Shown here: positions 40,509-49,178 of the stretch, one piece after another
How the letters are laid out: the number at the start of each line of letters is the position of its first letter
How positions within the stretch are numbered: position 1 is the stretch's first letter
Source of the DNA: Candidatus Egerieimonas intestinavium
Lineage (GTDB): Bacteria; Bacillota; Clostridia; Lachnospirales; Lachnospiraceae
Assembly (NCBI GenBank): GCA_018711815.1
Contig: DVHU01000045.1
Span: 1-54,525, forward strand
Direction of reading: 5' to 3'
DNA: 54,525 nucleotides
Notes under the pieces: model-generated
The model's database searches: none
Told to the model about the DNA's origin: nothing
Seen by the model: only the letters and a program-made list of their open reading frames with translations
Program-made: the position numbers and the translations under genes

Positions 40509-41999
40509 ATGCAAAAGAGAGTCTTGGACTATGTGAGACAATATCATATGATCGAGCCGGGAGACCGGTTGGTGGCAGGCGTGTCCGGTGGGGCAGATTC
40601 CGTCTGCCTCCTTTTGCTGTTAAAGGAGCTCCAGCGGGAGATTCCCTTTGAGCTGGCGGCGGTTCACGTGCACCACAACCTGAGGGGCCAGGAGGCCGAC
40701 GGGGACGCTTCCTTCTGCCGGGAGCTGTGCCGCGGTCAGGGGATCGCCTTCCGGCTCTTCTCCTGTCCGGTGGAGCGGGAGGCCCGGGAGAAAAAGCTGA
40801 GCCTGGAGGAGGCCGGCCGGGAGGCCCGCCGCCGGTGCTTTGAGGACTTCGCCCGGGAGTGGGGAGGGACGAAGATCGCCCTGGCCCATCACAGAAATGA
40901 TGTGGCGGAGACCATGATCTACAACCTGGCCCGGGGTACGGGGCTGGCGGGGCTTTGCAGCCTGGGTCCGGTGCAGGGAAGGTATATCCGCCCCCTGCTG
41001 GGCCTTGGACGCCCGGAGATCGAGGAATACCTCCGGGAAAGGGGGCAGGACTGGCGGGAGGATGCCAGCAACCGCAGCCTGGAATTTTCCAGAAACGTGA
41101 TCCGGCACCGGGTGCTTCCGCCCCTGAATGAACAGGTAAACAGCCGGGCGGTGGAGCATATGGCCGCCGCCGCGGAGCTTCTTGGGGAGGCCCGGGAATA
41201 CCTGGAGGGACAGGCCAGACTTCTGTTTTCCCAGTATGTAAAAAGGCAGGGCAAGCTCTGGCGGGTGAGTCAGGAGCTCCTGGGGCAGCCCCGGATTCTT
41301 CGGGGATACGTGCTGGCCTGGTGCCTGGAGGAGATCAGAGGCAGCAAAAGAGATCTGGGCCGGGTACACCTGGAGTCCCTGGAGGATTTGCTGGAGGGCC
41401 GGGTGGGCAGAGAGATTTGTCTGCCGGGACGGGTGCGGGCCCGGCGGGAGTACGGGGGGCTTCTTCTGGAGAGAGACTCCGGCGCTGCGGATGGGAGCCC
41501 AGCTTTGGCGCCGGTGCAGCCAGCAACGCACGGGCAGCCGCCAGTCCAAAAGCCGCGGGCTTCCGGCGGGGCCCCGGAGGAGGGAAAGAGAGAGCTGCCT
41601 TTCCTGGTTCCGGATACGCTGAAAGTAGGAAATTGGGACGTTGAGACCGCCCTCTGGGAAAAAGAATTGACAGAAATTCCCCGAAAGGCGTATACGAAAT
41701 GGCTTGATTATGATAAAATAAAAAATACTGCGGTGTGGCGAACCCGCAGGACCGGGGACCGGATGCAGGTGACTCGGGAAGGCGGAAGCAAGAAGCTTAA
41801 GGATTTGATGATCGATTGGAAGATTCCGCGGGATATACGGGACGAAATCTGGCTGCTGGCAGTCGGGCAGGAGGTGCTCTGGGTACCTGGGTACCGGCTG
41901 GGAGAGAGCTGCAAGGTGAGTCCGAAGACAAAGCATATTGTGAAAATTACGGTGCAAGGAGGAAACATCCATGAGCGAGAGGATCCATGTGATGATTGA
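40509..41999 (+). CDS. tilS: tRNA(Ile)-lysidine synthetase
   Basis: Converts the wobble C of tRNA-Ile(CAU) to lysidine so that it reads AUA. The 496-residue enzyme has the PP-loop VAGVSGGADSVC, HVHHNLRGQEADGD, LAHHRNDVAETMIYNLARGT and the C-terminal TilS domain (WRTRRTGDRMQVT, LWVPGYRLGESCKV). Between them, about 335-375, is a Pro/Ala/Gly-rich linker that looks inserted. The ATG at 40509 with GGAGAGAGAAGT is preferred. Its end overlaps hpt by 29 bases. Confidence 0.95.
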   Translation: MQKRVLDYVRQYHMIEPGDRLVAGVSGGADSVCLLLLLKELQREIPFELAAVHVHHNLRGQEADGDASFCRELCRGQGIAFRLFSCPVEREAREKKLSLEEAGREARRRCFEDFAREWGGTKIALAHHRNDVAETMIYNLARGTGLAGLCSLGPVQGRYIRPLLGLGRPEIEEYLRERGQDWREDASNRSLEFSRNVIRHRVLPPLNEQVNSRAVEHMAAAAELLGEAREYLEGQARLLFSQYVKRQGKLWRVSQELLGQPRILRGYVLAWCLEEIRGSKRDLGRVHLESLEDLLEGRVGREICLPGRVRARREYGGLLLERDSGAADGSPALAPVQPATHGQPPVQKPRASGGAPEEGKRELPFLVPDTLKVGNWDVETALWEKELTEIPRKAYTKWLDYDKIKNTAVWRTRRTGDRMQVTREGGSKKLKDLMIDWKIPRDIRDEIWLLAVGQEVLWVPGYRLGESCKVSPKTKHIVKITVQGGNIHEREDPCDD

Positions 42000-42498
42000 C
42001 GAGGAGACGGTGGAGGAGCGGGTGCGCCAGATGGCTGCCCAGATCAGCAGGGATTATCAGGGAAAAACCCTGCATCTGATTTGTATCCTGAAAGGCAGCG
42101 TGTTTTTTGCCTGCGAGCTGGCAAAGCGGATTACCGTGCCGGTGACCCTGGATTTTATGTCCGCGTCCAGCTACGGGGACGGAACAGAGTCCTGCGGACG
42201 GGTGAAGATTGTAAAGGATTTGGATGAAGGCCTGGAGGGCCGGGAGGTTCTGGTGGTGGAGGATATCATCGATAGCGGCCGGACTCTCAGCTATCTTCTG
42301 CAGGTGCTGACCCTGCGCAAGCCGGCCAGCCTGCGCCTGTGCACGCTGCTGGATAAGCCGGAGCGGCGGGTGACGGAGGTTCCGGTGGATTATACTGGAT
42401 TTGCGATCCCGGATGAATTTGTGGTGGGCTACGGTTTGGACTATGCCCAAAAATACAGGAATCTTCCTTATATCGGAAGAGTAGAATTTGAGGACTAG
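41971..42498 (+). CDS. hpt: Hypoxanthine phosphoribosyltransferase
   Basis: Salvages hypoxanthine and guanine with PRPP. The 175-residue protein has LHLICILKGSVFFACELAKR, SSYGDGTES and the PRPP loop VLVVEDIIDSGRTLSYLLQ, and ends YAQKYRNLPYIGRVEFED as usual. AAGGAGGAAACATCC precedes the ATG. The tilS-hpt-ftsH order is conserved in Firmicutes; in Bacillus HprT and TilS also influence ftsH expression. Confidence 0.97.
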   Translation: MSERIHVMIDEETVEERVRQMAAQISRDYQGKTLHLICILKGSVFFACELAKRITVPVTLDFMSASSYGDGTESCGRVKIVKDLDEGLEGREVLVVEDIIDSGRTLSYLLQVLTLRKPASLRLCTLLDKPERRVTEVPVDYTGFAIPDEFVVGYGLDYAQKYRNLPYIGRVEFED

Positions 42499-42518
42499 AC
42501 AGGAAAGGAGATTCGTAA

Positions 42519-44360
42519 GTGAATAGGCAGTCGAGAGGAATAGGGCTGTATCTGGCCTTCGCGGCGCTGCTGGTGCTGGGCTTTATGTATATGTCCAACC
42601 GGATGCAGAATCAGGACAGCTACACATGGCAGAGATTTCAGCAGGATGTGGAGGAAGGAAATGTCCTGAACGCAGAGATCAGCCAGAACAGGCAGACGCC
42701 CACCGGGCGGGTGACTGTGGAGCTGAAGACCGGAGAACAGCACACCATGGCAGTGACGGATGTAAATGAGGTGGAGGCGTTATTTCAGGAGGAGGGCATC
42801 ACCAACTACCGGGTGCAGGATGTACCTCAGGACAATACGCTGATGACTACCCTGCTGCCTGTGGTCTTAACCGGCGTGATGATGTTTGTGCTGGTGATGT
42901 TTATGACCCGTTCCATGGGCGGCGGAGGCAGCAACGCCAAGATGATGAATTTTGGCAAGAGCCGGGCGAAGATGTCCACGGACAAGGATAAGCAGGTGAC
43001 CTTCCAGAATGTGGCCGGCCTGGATGAGGAGAAGGAGGATCTGGTGGAGATCGTGGATTTCCTGAAGGAGCCCCAGAAATATACCCAGGTGGGGGCCAGA
43101 ATTCCCAAGGGCGTTCTCCTGGTGGGGCCTCCGGGAACCGGTAAGACCCTTCTGGCCAAGGCTGTGGCCGGGGAGGCGGGAGTTCCCTTCTTTTCCATCT
43201 CGGGCTCTGATTTTGTGGAGATGTTCGTGGGTGTGGGCGCTTCCCGGGTTCGGGATCTCTTCGAGGAGGGGAAAAATAACGCCCCCTGTATTATCTTTAT
43301 TGACGAGATCGACGCGGTGGCCAGACGCCGGGGAACCGGCATGGGCGGCGGCCACGACGAGCGGGAGCATACCCTGAACCAGCTGCTGGTGGAGATGGAC
43401 GGCTTCGGCGTCAACGAGGGAATTATCGTCATGGCTGCCACCAACCGGGTGGATATCCTGGATCCGGCGATCCTGCGTCCCGGACGTTTTGACCGCCAGG
43501 TGGCGGTGGGCGTTCCGGATGTGAAGGGCCGGGAGGAGATCCTGAAGGTTCACGCCAAGAACAAACCTCTGGGAGACGATGTGGATCTGCATCAGATCGC
43601 TCAGACCACCGCGGGCTTCACCGGAGCGGAACTGGAGAACCTGCTGAATGAGGCGGCTATCCTGGCGGCCAAGGACCGGCGGGCTTATCTGATCCAGGAG
43701 GATATCCGCAAGGCCTTTATCAAGGTGGGAATCGGAGCGGAGAAGCGCAGCAAGGTGATTTCCGACAAGGAGAAAAAAATCACCGCCTATCACGAGTCCG
43801 GCCACGCCATCCTGTTTCATGTGCTGCCGGATATGGAGCCGGTGTACACCGTTTCCATCATTCCCACGGGAATGGGGGCGGCAGGCTATACCATGCCCCT
43901 GCCGGAGAAAGATGAGATATTCAATACCAGAGGAAAGATGCTGCAGCATATCACCGTGGCCCTGGGCGGCCGGGTGGCTGAGGAGCTGATTTTTGACGAC
44001 ATCACCACCGGGGCTTCCCAGGATATCAAGCAGGCTACGGCTATCGCCAAGGCCATGGTGACCAAGTACGGCATGTCCTCCCGGATAGGCATGGTGGCCT
44101 ACGGGGATGATCAGAACGAAGTATTCATCGGCCGGGATCTGGCCCACGCCAGAGGCTACAGCGAGCAGGTGGCGGCCACCATCGACGATGAGGTGCACCG
44201 GATTATTGAGGACTGCTATACCAAGGCAAAACAAATCATCAGTGAGCATCTGGATGTGCTCCACAAGAGCTCTCAGCTGCTGCTGGAGAGAGAAAAAATT
44301 GGCCGGGAGGAATTCGAGGCCCTTTTCCCTGCTCAGGAAGAGGCGCTGCCGGAGGCCTGA
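42519..44360 (+). CDS. ftsH: ATP-dependent zinc metalloprotease FtsH
   Basis: A 613-residue membrane protease for quality control of membrane and regulatory proteins. Two transmembrane helices (about 7-26 and 109-130) flank the outside loop. The AAA domain has Walker [14 protein letters not shown] and Walker [12 protein letters not shown] with the second-region Arg cluster [12 protein letters not shown]. The zinc site HESGH (about 427-431) lies in the peptidase domain. The start is GTG, with AAAGGAG eight bases upstream; 20 bases separate it from hpt. Confidence 0.97.
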   Translation: MNRQSRGIGLYLAFAALLVLGFMYMSNRMQNQDSYTWQRFQQDVEEGNVLNAEISQNRQTPTGRVTVELKTGEQHTMAVTDVNEVEALFQEEGITNYRVQDVPQDNTLMTTLLPVVLTGVMMFVLVMFMTRSMGGGGSNAKMMNFGKSRAKMSTDKDKQVTFQNVAGLDEEKEDLVEIVDFLKEPQKYTQVGARIPKGVLLVGPPGTGKTLLAKAVAGEAGVPFFSISGSDFVEMFVGVGASRVRDLFEEGKNNAPCIIFIDEIDAVARRRGTGMGGGHDEREHTLNQLLVEMDGFGVNEGIIVMAATNRVDILDPAILRPGRFDRQVAVGVPDVKGREEILKVHAKNKPLGDDVDLHQIAQTTAGFTGAELENLLNEAAILAAKDRRAYLIQEDIRKAFIKVGIGAEKRSKVISDKEKKITAYHESGHAILFHVLPDMEPVYTVSIIPTGMGAAGYTMPLPEKDEIFNTRGKMLQHITVALGGRVAEELIFDDITTGASQDIKQATAIAKAMVTKYGMSSRIGMVAYGDDQNEVFIGRDLAHARGYSEQVAATIDDEVHRIIEDCYTKAKQIISEHLDVLHKSSQLLLEREKIGREEFEALFPAQEEALPEA

Positions 44361-44402
44361 TTTTCGGGATAATCCGCAGAAATTGTATAAAACGGCGAGA
44401 AG

Positions 44403-44438
44403 ATGGCAGGGGGCCTGGACAGGCGACCTGCCATTTTT
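44403..44438 (+). terminator. Terminator of ftsH
   Basis: ATGGCAGG (44403-44410) pairs with CCTGCCAT (44427-44434), and TTTTT follows. Confidence 0.8.
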
Positions 44439-44496
44439 AACAAAAATCAGATGCAAATTTTGTGAAGTTTGTGCACACTTTTTCTTGCATATGGGT

Positions 44497-44644
44497 TATA
44501 CTAATACTCGTAAAAACCCCCAATACATTATATAGTTTTTGCTACACCCCATAAGAGAAATACCTTCTCCAAAAAAGGCAGCGCGAGCTGTCTTTTTTTC
44601 TGCCCTAAAAAACTATTGTATTCTAAAATCAGGTAGGTTAGAAT
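44497..44644 (+). promoter_or_regulatory. Leader upstream of the GH13 gene: promoter, small terminator, second promoter
   Basis: A -10 TATACT (44497-44502) without a clear -35 is followed about 70 bases later by a small hairpin GGCAGC-GCGA-GCTGTC (44577-44592) flanked by A6 and T7, a terminator working both ways. A second, good promoter follows: TTGTAT (44616-44621), 17 bp, TAGAAT (44639-44644). A transcript from the first would stop before the gene unless antiterminated. Confidence 0.5.
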
Positions 44645-44675
44645 AAAATTAACTATGAGAAAAGGAATGGAACAG

Positions 44676-46844
44676 ATGGACAGTAGAGAAAAGCAGAGAG
44701 AGCTGTTGCAGGAATATATAACGAAGATGCGCCCGGTATTTAATAAGCGGGCGCTGTTCAGTGATGAGACAGAGCAGTTCCGCACACCCTTTGAGCCGGA
44801 TCCGGGCGACTATGTGACGGTGAAATTCCGTACTCTGAGAAATAACGTGACGGCGGTGTATTTCATCAGCGGGGCCCTGAGAGTCCAGATGCAGGTGTCG
44901 GAGAGTCAGAATGGTTTTGATTATTATACTTACCGCTTCCGGGTGGGGGAAGAGCCCGTTCACTACTATTTTGAAATTCAGACAGGAAAGCTGACCTGTT
45001 ATTACAATAAACTGGGGGTGACTAAGGAGCTGCAGGAATGTTACTCCTTCGGCATTGCCCCCGGATTTCACACCCCCAAGTGGGCCCGAGGAGCGGTGAT
45101 CTACCAGATCTTCGTGGATCGCTTCTGCAACGGGGACAAAAGCAATGACGTCCTCACCGGGGAATATTTCTATATCGGCGACAAGAGCATTCAGGTTCGG
45201 GACTGGGATAAGCTTCCCGACTCCATGGATGTGCACAATTTCTACGGCGGAGATCTGCAGGGGATCCTGGATAAGCTGGATTATCTGCAGGATCTGGGCG
45301 TGGAGGTCCTTTACCTGAATCCGATTTTTGTTTCCCCCTCCAACCACAAGTATGACATTCAGGATTACGATTATGTGGATCCCCATTATGGGCGGATTGT
45401 CAAGGACGAGGGGGAGCTGCTGCCGGAGGGAAGCCAGCACAATAATCAGGCCACCCGGTACATTACCCGGGTGACGGATAAGGAGAATCTGGAGGCCAGC
45501 AATCAGCTGCTGATTGAACTCATCGAGGAGCTGCACCGCAGAGGGATGAAGCTGATCCTGGACGGAGTCTTTAACCACTGCGGATCCTTTAATAAATGGC
45601 TGGATCGAGAGCGGATTTACGAGAATCAGGAGGGCTATGAGAAGGGAGCCTATGTGGCTGCTGACAGTCCCTACCACAGTTTTTTCCAGTTCCACAATGA
45701 GCACAACTGGCCTTACAATGAATTTTATGACGGCTGGTGGGGGCATGATACCCTGCCCAAGCTGAATTATGAGCAGTCCCCGGAGCTGGAGGAGTATATC
45801 CTTCAGGTGGGAAGGAAATGGGTGTCGCCTCCCTTTAATGCCGACGGTTGGAGACTTGATGTGGCGGCGGATCTGGGACACACCCCGGACTATAATCACA
45901 AGTTCTGGAAGAAGTTCAGGCAGGCGGTGAAGGAGGCGAATCCCAATGCGGTGATCCTGGCGGAGCACTACGGCAGCGCCAAGGAATGGCTGGGCGGGGA
46001 TGAGTGGGACACGGTGATGAACTACGATGCCTTCATGGAGCCGGTGTCCTGGTTCTTTACCGGTATGGAGAAGCACAGCGATGCCTACCGGGAGGACATG
46101 CTGGGAAACAGTCAGTCCTTTGTGGATGCCATGCGCTACAACTGCTCAAATTTTTACGGGCAGTCCCTTCAGTGCGCCATGAATGAGCTCTCCAACCATG
46201 ATCATTCCCGATTTCTCACCAGGACGAACCATCTGGTGGGCAGAACCCACACGGTGGGGCCGGAGGCGGCTGCCCAGAACGTGGACAAGGCGGTGCTGCG
46301 GGCGGCGGTGATCGTGCAGATGACCTGGCCTGGAGCTCCCACCATTTACTATGGGGATGAAGCCGGCGTCTGTGGTTTTACGGATCCGGACGACCGGAGG
46401 ACCTACCCTTGGGGGAAGGAGGATCAGCAGCTGATTCATTTCCACAAGGAGATTATTCGGCTGCACAAGCGGTACGGGGTCTTGAAGAGCGGTTCTGTGA
46501 AGTTTCTCTATAACAGCCATCAGACCCTGGCCTACGGAAGATTTTCCCGGACAGAGCAGATCGTGGTGGCGGTAAATAACCGGGAGGAAGAGAGCCACAT
46601 GCTGATTCCCGTCTGGGAGCTGGGCCTCTCCCGAAACGAGATCTCCAGCATGAAGCAGATCTTCCTGACCGACGCCGGAGGATACTCCCGGACGGAGCGG
46701 GAGTGGAAGCTGGTGGCGGGAGTTTTGAACCTGACCCTGCCCCCCAAGGGCGCCATGGTTTTGTATCGGAAAAACCAGCCCCAGAGCAACAGAAATTATT
46801 ATCACAAAAAAATAAAAAAAGGCTTGCATTTTAAAAAGAGATAG
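44676..46844 (+). CDS. GH13 alpha-amylase family enzyme (neopullulanase/cyclomaltodextrinase-like)
   Basis: A 722-residue enzyme acting on alpha-glucans. No signal peptide is seen, so it probably works inside the cell on maltodextrins or glycogen. An N-terminal beta domain (about 35-125) precedes the barrel, whose four GH13 regions are intact: LDGVFNHCG, GWRLDVAADLG (nucleophile Asp), VILAEHYGS (acid Glu) and ELSNHDHSRF (transition-state Asp). The C-terminus is basic and rich in Lys. The ATG at 44676 is chosen with AAAGGA ten bases upstream; the ATG at 44655 lies only 10 bases from the -10 box. The tRNA promoter overlaps its final codons. Confidence 0.88.
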   Translation: MDSREKQRELLQEYITKMRPVFNKRALFSDETEQFRTPFEPDPGDYVTVKFRTLRNNVTAVYFISGALRVQMQVSESQNGFDYYTYRFRVGEEPVHYYFEIQTGKLTCYYNKLGVTKELQECYSFGIAPGFHTPKWARGAVIYQIFVDRFCNGDKSNDVLTGEYFYIGDKSIQVRDWDKLPDSMDVHNFYGGDLQGILDKLDYLQDLGVEVLYLNPIFVSPSNHKYDIQDYDYVDPHYGRIVKDEGELLPEGSQHNNQATRYITRVTDKENLEASNQLLIELIEELHRRGMKLILDGVFNHCGSFNKWLDRERIYENQEGYEKGAYVAADSPYHSFFQFHNEHNWPYNEFYDGWWGHDTLPKLNYEQSPELEEYILQVGRKWVSPPFNADGWRLDVAADLGHTPDYNHKFWKKFRQAVKEANPNAVILAEHYGSAKEWLGGDEWDTVMNYDAFMEPVSWFFTGMEKHSDAYREDMLGNSQSFVDAMRYNCSNFYGQSLQCAMNELSNHDHSRFLTRTNHLVGRTHTVGPEAAAQNVDKAVLRAAVIVQMTWPGAPTIYYGDEAGVCGFTDPDDRRTYPWGKEDQQLIHFHKEIIRLHKRYGVLKSGSVKFLYNSHQTLAYGRFSRTEQIVVAVNNREEESHMLIPVWELGLSRNEISSMKQIFLTDAGGYSRTEREWKLVAGVLNLTLPPKGAMVLYRKNQPQSNRNYYHKKIKKGLHFKKR

Positions 46845-46852
46845 GCTATAAT
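46824..46852 (+). promoter_or_regulatory. Promoter of the tRNA-Tyr/Gly/Gly cluster
   Basis: TTGCAT (46824-46829), a 17-bp spacer and TATAAT (46847-46852), overlapping the amylase stop codon and 33 bases before tRNA-Tyr. Confidence 0.8.
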
Positions 46853-46884
46853 AACATCTTGTCAGGGCAAAGCTGACAAGATAT

Positions 46885-46966
46885 GGATGGATTCCCGAGT
46901 GGCCAAAGGGGACAGACTGTAAATCTGCTGCAAATTGCTTCGGTGGTTCGAATCCACCTCCATCCA
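46885..46966 (+). tRNA. tRNA-Tyr (GTA)
   Basis: An 82-nt class II cloverleaf: acceptor GGATGGA/TCCATCC, anticodon loop CTGTAAA giving GTA, a long variable arm (CTGCAAATTGCTTC) and T arm GGTGG-TTCGAAT-CCACC, discriminator A, no encoded CCA. Confidence 0.96.
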
Positions 46967-47015
46967 CTGGCGAATGAGATTGGCGACTTCGACCTCTTCA
47001 GCAACAAGGCAAAGA

Positions 47016-47037
47016 GGTTCGAATCCACCTCCATCCA
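47016..47037 (+). repeat. Duplicated 3' end of tRNA-Tyr
   Basis: The last 22 bases of tRNA-Tyr (46945-46966), from GGTTCGAATCC to the discriminator, recur exactly here, 71 bp downstream, with no matching 5' tRNA half. Such copies are left where an integrative element used the tRNA 3' end as attachment site and was lost, or by a deleted duplicate tRNA. Confidence 0.75.
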
Positions 47038-47046
47038 TTCCATAAT

Positions 47047-47117
47047 GCGGGTGTAGTTCAATGGTAGAACACCAGCCTTCCAAGCTGGATACGTGGGTTC
47101 GATTCCCATCACCCGCT
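47047..47117 (+). tRNA. tRNA-Gly (TCC)
   Basis: Acceptor GCGGGTG/CACCCGC, anticodon loop CTTCCAA giving TCC, T arm GTGGG-TTCGATT-CCCAT, discriminator T. CCA is not encoded. Confidence 0.95.
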
Positions 47118-47145
47118 TTGCCTTAAGGCAAGAACAATTACATAT

Positions 47146-47217
47146 GCACGAGTGGCTCAGTGGTGGAGTATCGCCTTGCCAAGGCGAGGGTCGCGGGTTC
47201 GAATCCCGTCTCGTGCT
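47146..47217 (+). tRNA. tRNA-Gly (GCC)
   Basis: Acceptor GCACGAG/CTCGTGC, anticodon loop TTGCCAA giving GCC, T arm GCGGG-TTCGAAT-CCCGT, discriminator T. CCA is not encoded. Last gene of the cluster, followed by a terminator. Confidence 0.95.
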
Positions 47218-47220
47218 TGA

Positions 47221-47267
47221 AAAAAATCCAGTATCTATGCGGGTTCGCAGAGGATACTGGATTTTTT
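47221..47267 (+). terminator. Terminator of the tRNA cluster
   Basis: TCCAGTATC (47227-47235) pairs with GATACTGGA (47253-47261), flanked by A6 and T6. Confidence 0.88.
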
Positions 47268-47369
47268 AAGCTTATTTTATGTCTTTTTCTAACGATTTTT
47301 CTAACGGTTTTTTTGTTGGACAAATTTTGTCTGTGGCCCGAAGGCGAAACAGATAAGAAGAATATTCCC

Positions 47370-47443
47370 GGTACGTTCCTGGTACGCTCTGGGTACGCAG
47401 ATAAAAAGAAAACGTTGCGCACATGAGAAAGATATGCTATCAT
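47370..47443 (+). promoter_or_regulatory. Promoter of the threonine-branch operon with three 11-bp repeats
   Basis: TTGCGC (47415-47420), a 17-bp spacer and TATCAT (47438-47443). Upstream, GGTACG occurs at 47370, 47381 and 47392, exactly 11 bp apart, so on one face of the helix, ending about 18 bp before the -35. They could be activator sites or arm-type sites left by an integrase. Confidence 0.5.
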
Positions 47444-47491
47444 CTTTGTTGTGTGAACAAATGTATTTGCCGTGAAAACACAGGAGGAAGT

Positions 47492-47935
47492 ATGACAGAA
47501 CAGACCAGATATTTTGTGGTTAGGCAGAAGGCTGTGCCCGAGGTGCTCCTGAAGGTGGTGGAGGCTAAGAAACTGTTGGAGTCGGAGAAGGCAGTGACGG
47601 TCCAGGAAGCCACGGAGCGGGTGGGGATCAGCCGAAGCTCCTTCTACAAATATAAAGATGATATTTTCCCGTTTCACGAGAATGCCAAGGGGAAAACCTT
47701 GACCTTTGTGATACAGATGATGGATGAACCGGGACTTCTGTCGGATGTGCTGAAGATTGTGGCCGACTACAGGGCCAACATACTGACCATCCACCAGAGT
47801 ATTCCCATCAACGGCGTGGCGTCCCTCTCCCTGAGTGTGGAGGTTCTGCCGGCCACCGGTGATTTATCCCGGCTTCTGGAGGAGATCGAGGAGCTGAGCG
47901 GCGTACAGTACATAAAAATTTTAGGCAGGGAGTGA
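47492..47935 (+). CDS. ACT domain-containing protein (UPF0735/PheB-like)
   Basis: A 147-residue protein with an N-terminal HTH-like part (AVTVQEATERVGISRSSFYK) and a C-terminal ACT domain (TFVIQMMDEPGLLSDVLKIV, ILTIHQSIPINGVASLSLSV) that would bind an amino acid. Placed six bases upstream of homoserine dehydrogenase, it is a likely sensor for threonine-branch output. The related B. subtilis gene is called pheB, but its function is uncertain. The ATG at 47492 follows CAGGAGGAAGT. Confidence 0.9.
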   Translation: MTEQTRYFVVRQKAVPEVLLKVVEAKKLLESEKAVTVQEATERVGISRSSFYKYKDDIFPFHENAKGKTLTFVIQMMDEPGLLSDVLKIVADYRANILTIHQSIPINGVASLSLSVEVLPATGDLSRLLEEIEELSGVQYIKILGRE

Positions 47936-47941
47936 CAGAAG

Positions 47942-49156
47942 ATGATTCAGATTGCGGTATTAGGTTACGGCACCGTGGGAAGCGGTGTGGTGGAGGTTAT
48001 TGAGACCAACCAGGAGAGCATTAACAAAAAAGCGGGACAGGAGATCAACATCAAGTATGTGCTGGATCTGCGGGATTTTCCTGGAAATCCCATCCAGGAG
48101 AAGATCGTCCACGACTACGAGGTGATCGCCAATGACCCGGAGATTCAGATTGTGGTGGAGGTCATGGGCGGCGTGGAGCCGGCCTATACCTTCGTGAAGA
48201 GGGCGCTGGAGAGCGGCCGATGCGTCTGCACCTCCAACAAGGAGCTGGTGGCCAAGCACGGCCCGGAGCTGATGGCTATCGCCCAGGAGAAGCACTGCAA
48301 TTTCCTCTTTGAGGCCAGCTGCGGCGGCGGAATCCCCATTATCCGTCCCTTGAATTCTTCCCTGACTGCCGATGTGCTGGACGAGGTCAGCGGTATTTTA
48401 AATGGAACCACCAACTACATCCTCAGCAAGATGGAGAGCGACGGCTCCTCCTTTGAGGCTGCCCTGAAGGACGCCCAGGAGCGGGGCTATGCGGAGAGGA
48501 ATCCCGAGGCGGATGTGGAGGGCTATGATGCCTGCCGGAAGATAGCTATTCTCTCCTCCCTGGCCTTCGGCCACCATGTGGATTATGAGGACATCTATAC
48601 AGAGGGAATCACCAAGATCACAGCCAGCGACATTAAGTGCGCCAAGGTTTTGGGCTATCGCATCAAGCTGGTGGCCACCTGCAAACAGGTGAAGGATCAG
48701 TACTATACCATGGTGTGCCCGGTGATGGTGGACGGCGAGGATCCCCTTTACGGCGTAAATGATGTATTTAACGCTATTTTCGTTCACGGAAATATGCTGG
48801 GAGATGCCATGTTCTACGGCAGCGGAGCAGGAAAGCGGCCTACGGCCAGCGCAGTGGTGGCGGACGTGGTGGACGCGGCCAAGCATTTAAACTGCACGGT
48901 GATGCAGAAGTGGAGCAGCCAGAAGCTGAATCTCATGGATGTATCCCAGGTGACCCACCGTTACTTTGTGCGGATGGAGGGAAGCCTCACCAGAGACATC
49001 GACCAGGTGGAGTCGGTGTTCGGCCAGGTGCGCCCGGCGGGAGTTCCCGATCTCTCTCAGGAATTCTGTTTCGTGACAAAACCCATGACGGAGAAGGAGT
49101 ATGAGGAGAAAGCGGCAAAGTTTGGCACTATCCTCAACCGGATTCGGGTGCGCTAA
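47942..49156 (+). CDS. hom: Homoserine dehydrogenase
   Basis: Reduces aspartate semialdehyde to homoserine, the branch point to threonine and methionine. The 404-residue protein has the NAD(P)-binding GYGTVGSGVVEVI, VVEVMGGVEPAY, TSNKELVAKHG, FEASCGGGIPIIRPL, and the catalytic region GILNGTTNYILSKM with AERNPEADVEGYDACRKIAI. A C-terminal ACT domain (about 325-404) would give feedback control. Middle gene of an ACT-hom-kinase operon. Confidence 0.96.
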   Translation: MIQIAVLGYGTVGSGVVEVIETNQESINKKAGQEINIKYVLDLRDFPGNPIQEKIVHDYEVIANDPEIQIVVEVMGGVEPAYTFVKRALESGRCVCTSNKELVAKHGPELMAIAQEKHCNFLFEASCGGGIPIIRPLNSSLTADVLDEVSGILNGTTNYILSKMESDGSSFEAALKDAQERGYAERNPEADVEGYDACRKIAILSSLAFGHHVDYEDIYTEGITKITASDIKCAKVLGYRIKLVATCKQVKDQYYTMVCPVMVDGEDPLYGVNDVFNAIFVHGNMLGDAMFYGSGAGKRPTASAVVADVVDAAKHLNCTVMQKWSSQKLNLMDVSQVTHRYFVRMEGSLTRDIDQVESVFGQVRPAGVPDLSQEFCFVTKPMTEKEYEEKAAKFGTILNRIRVR

Positions 49157-49178
49157 ATAAGGAAAGAAGGAAATACAG

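Noticed and set aside
47160-47426. Open frame starting in tRNA-Gly
   Set aside because: The start is inside a tRNA and the frame passes through its terminator; no similarity is seen.
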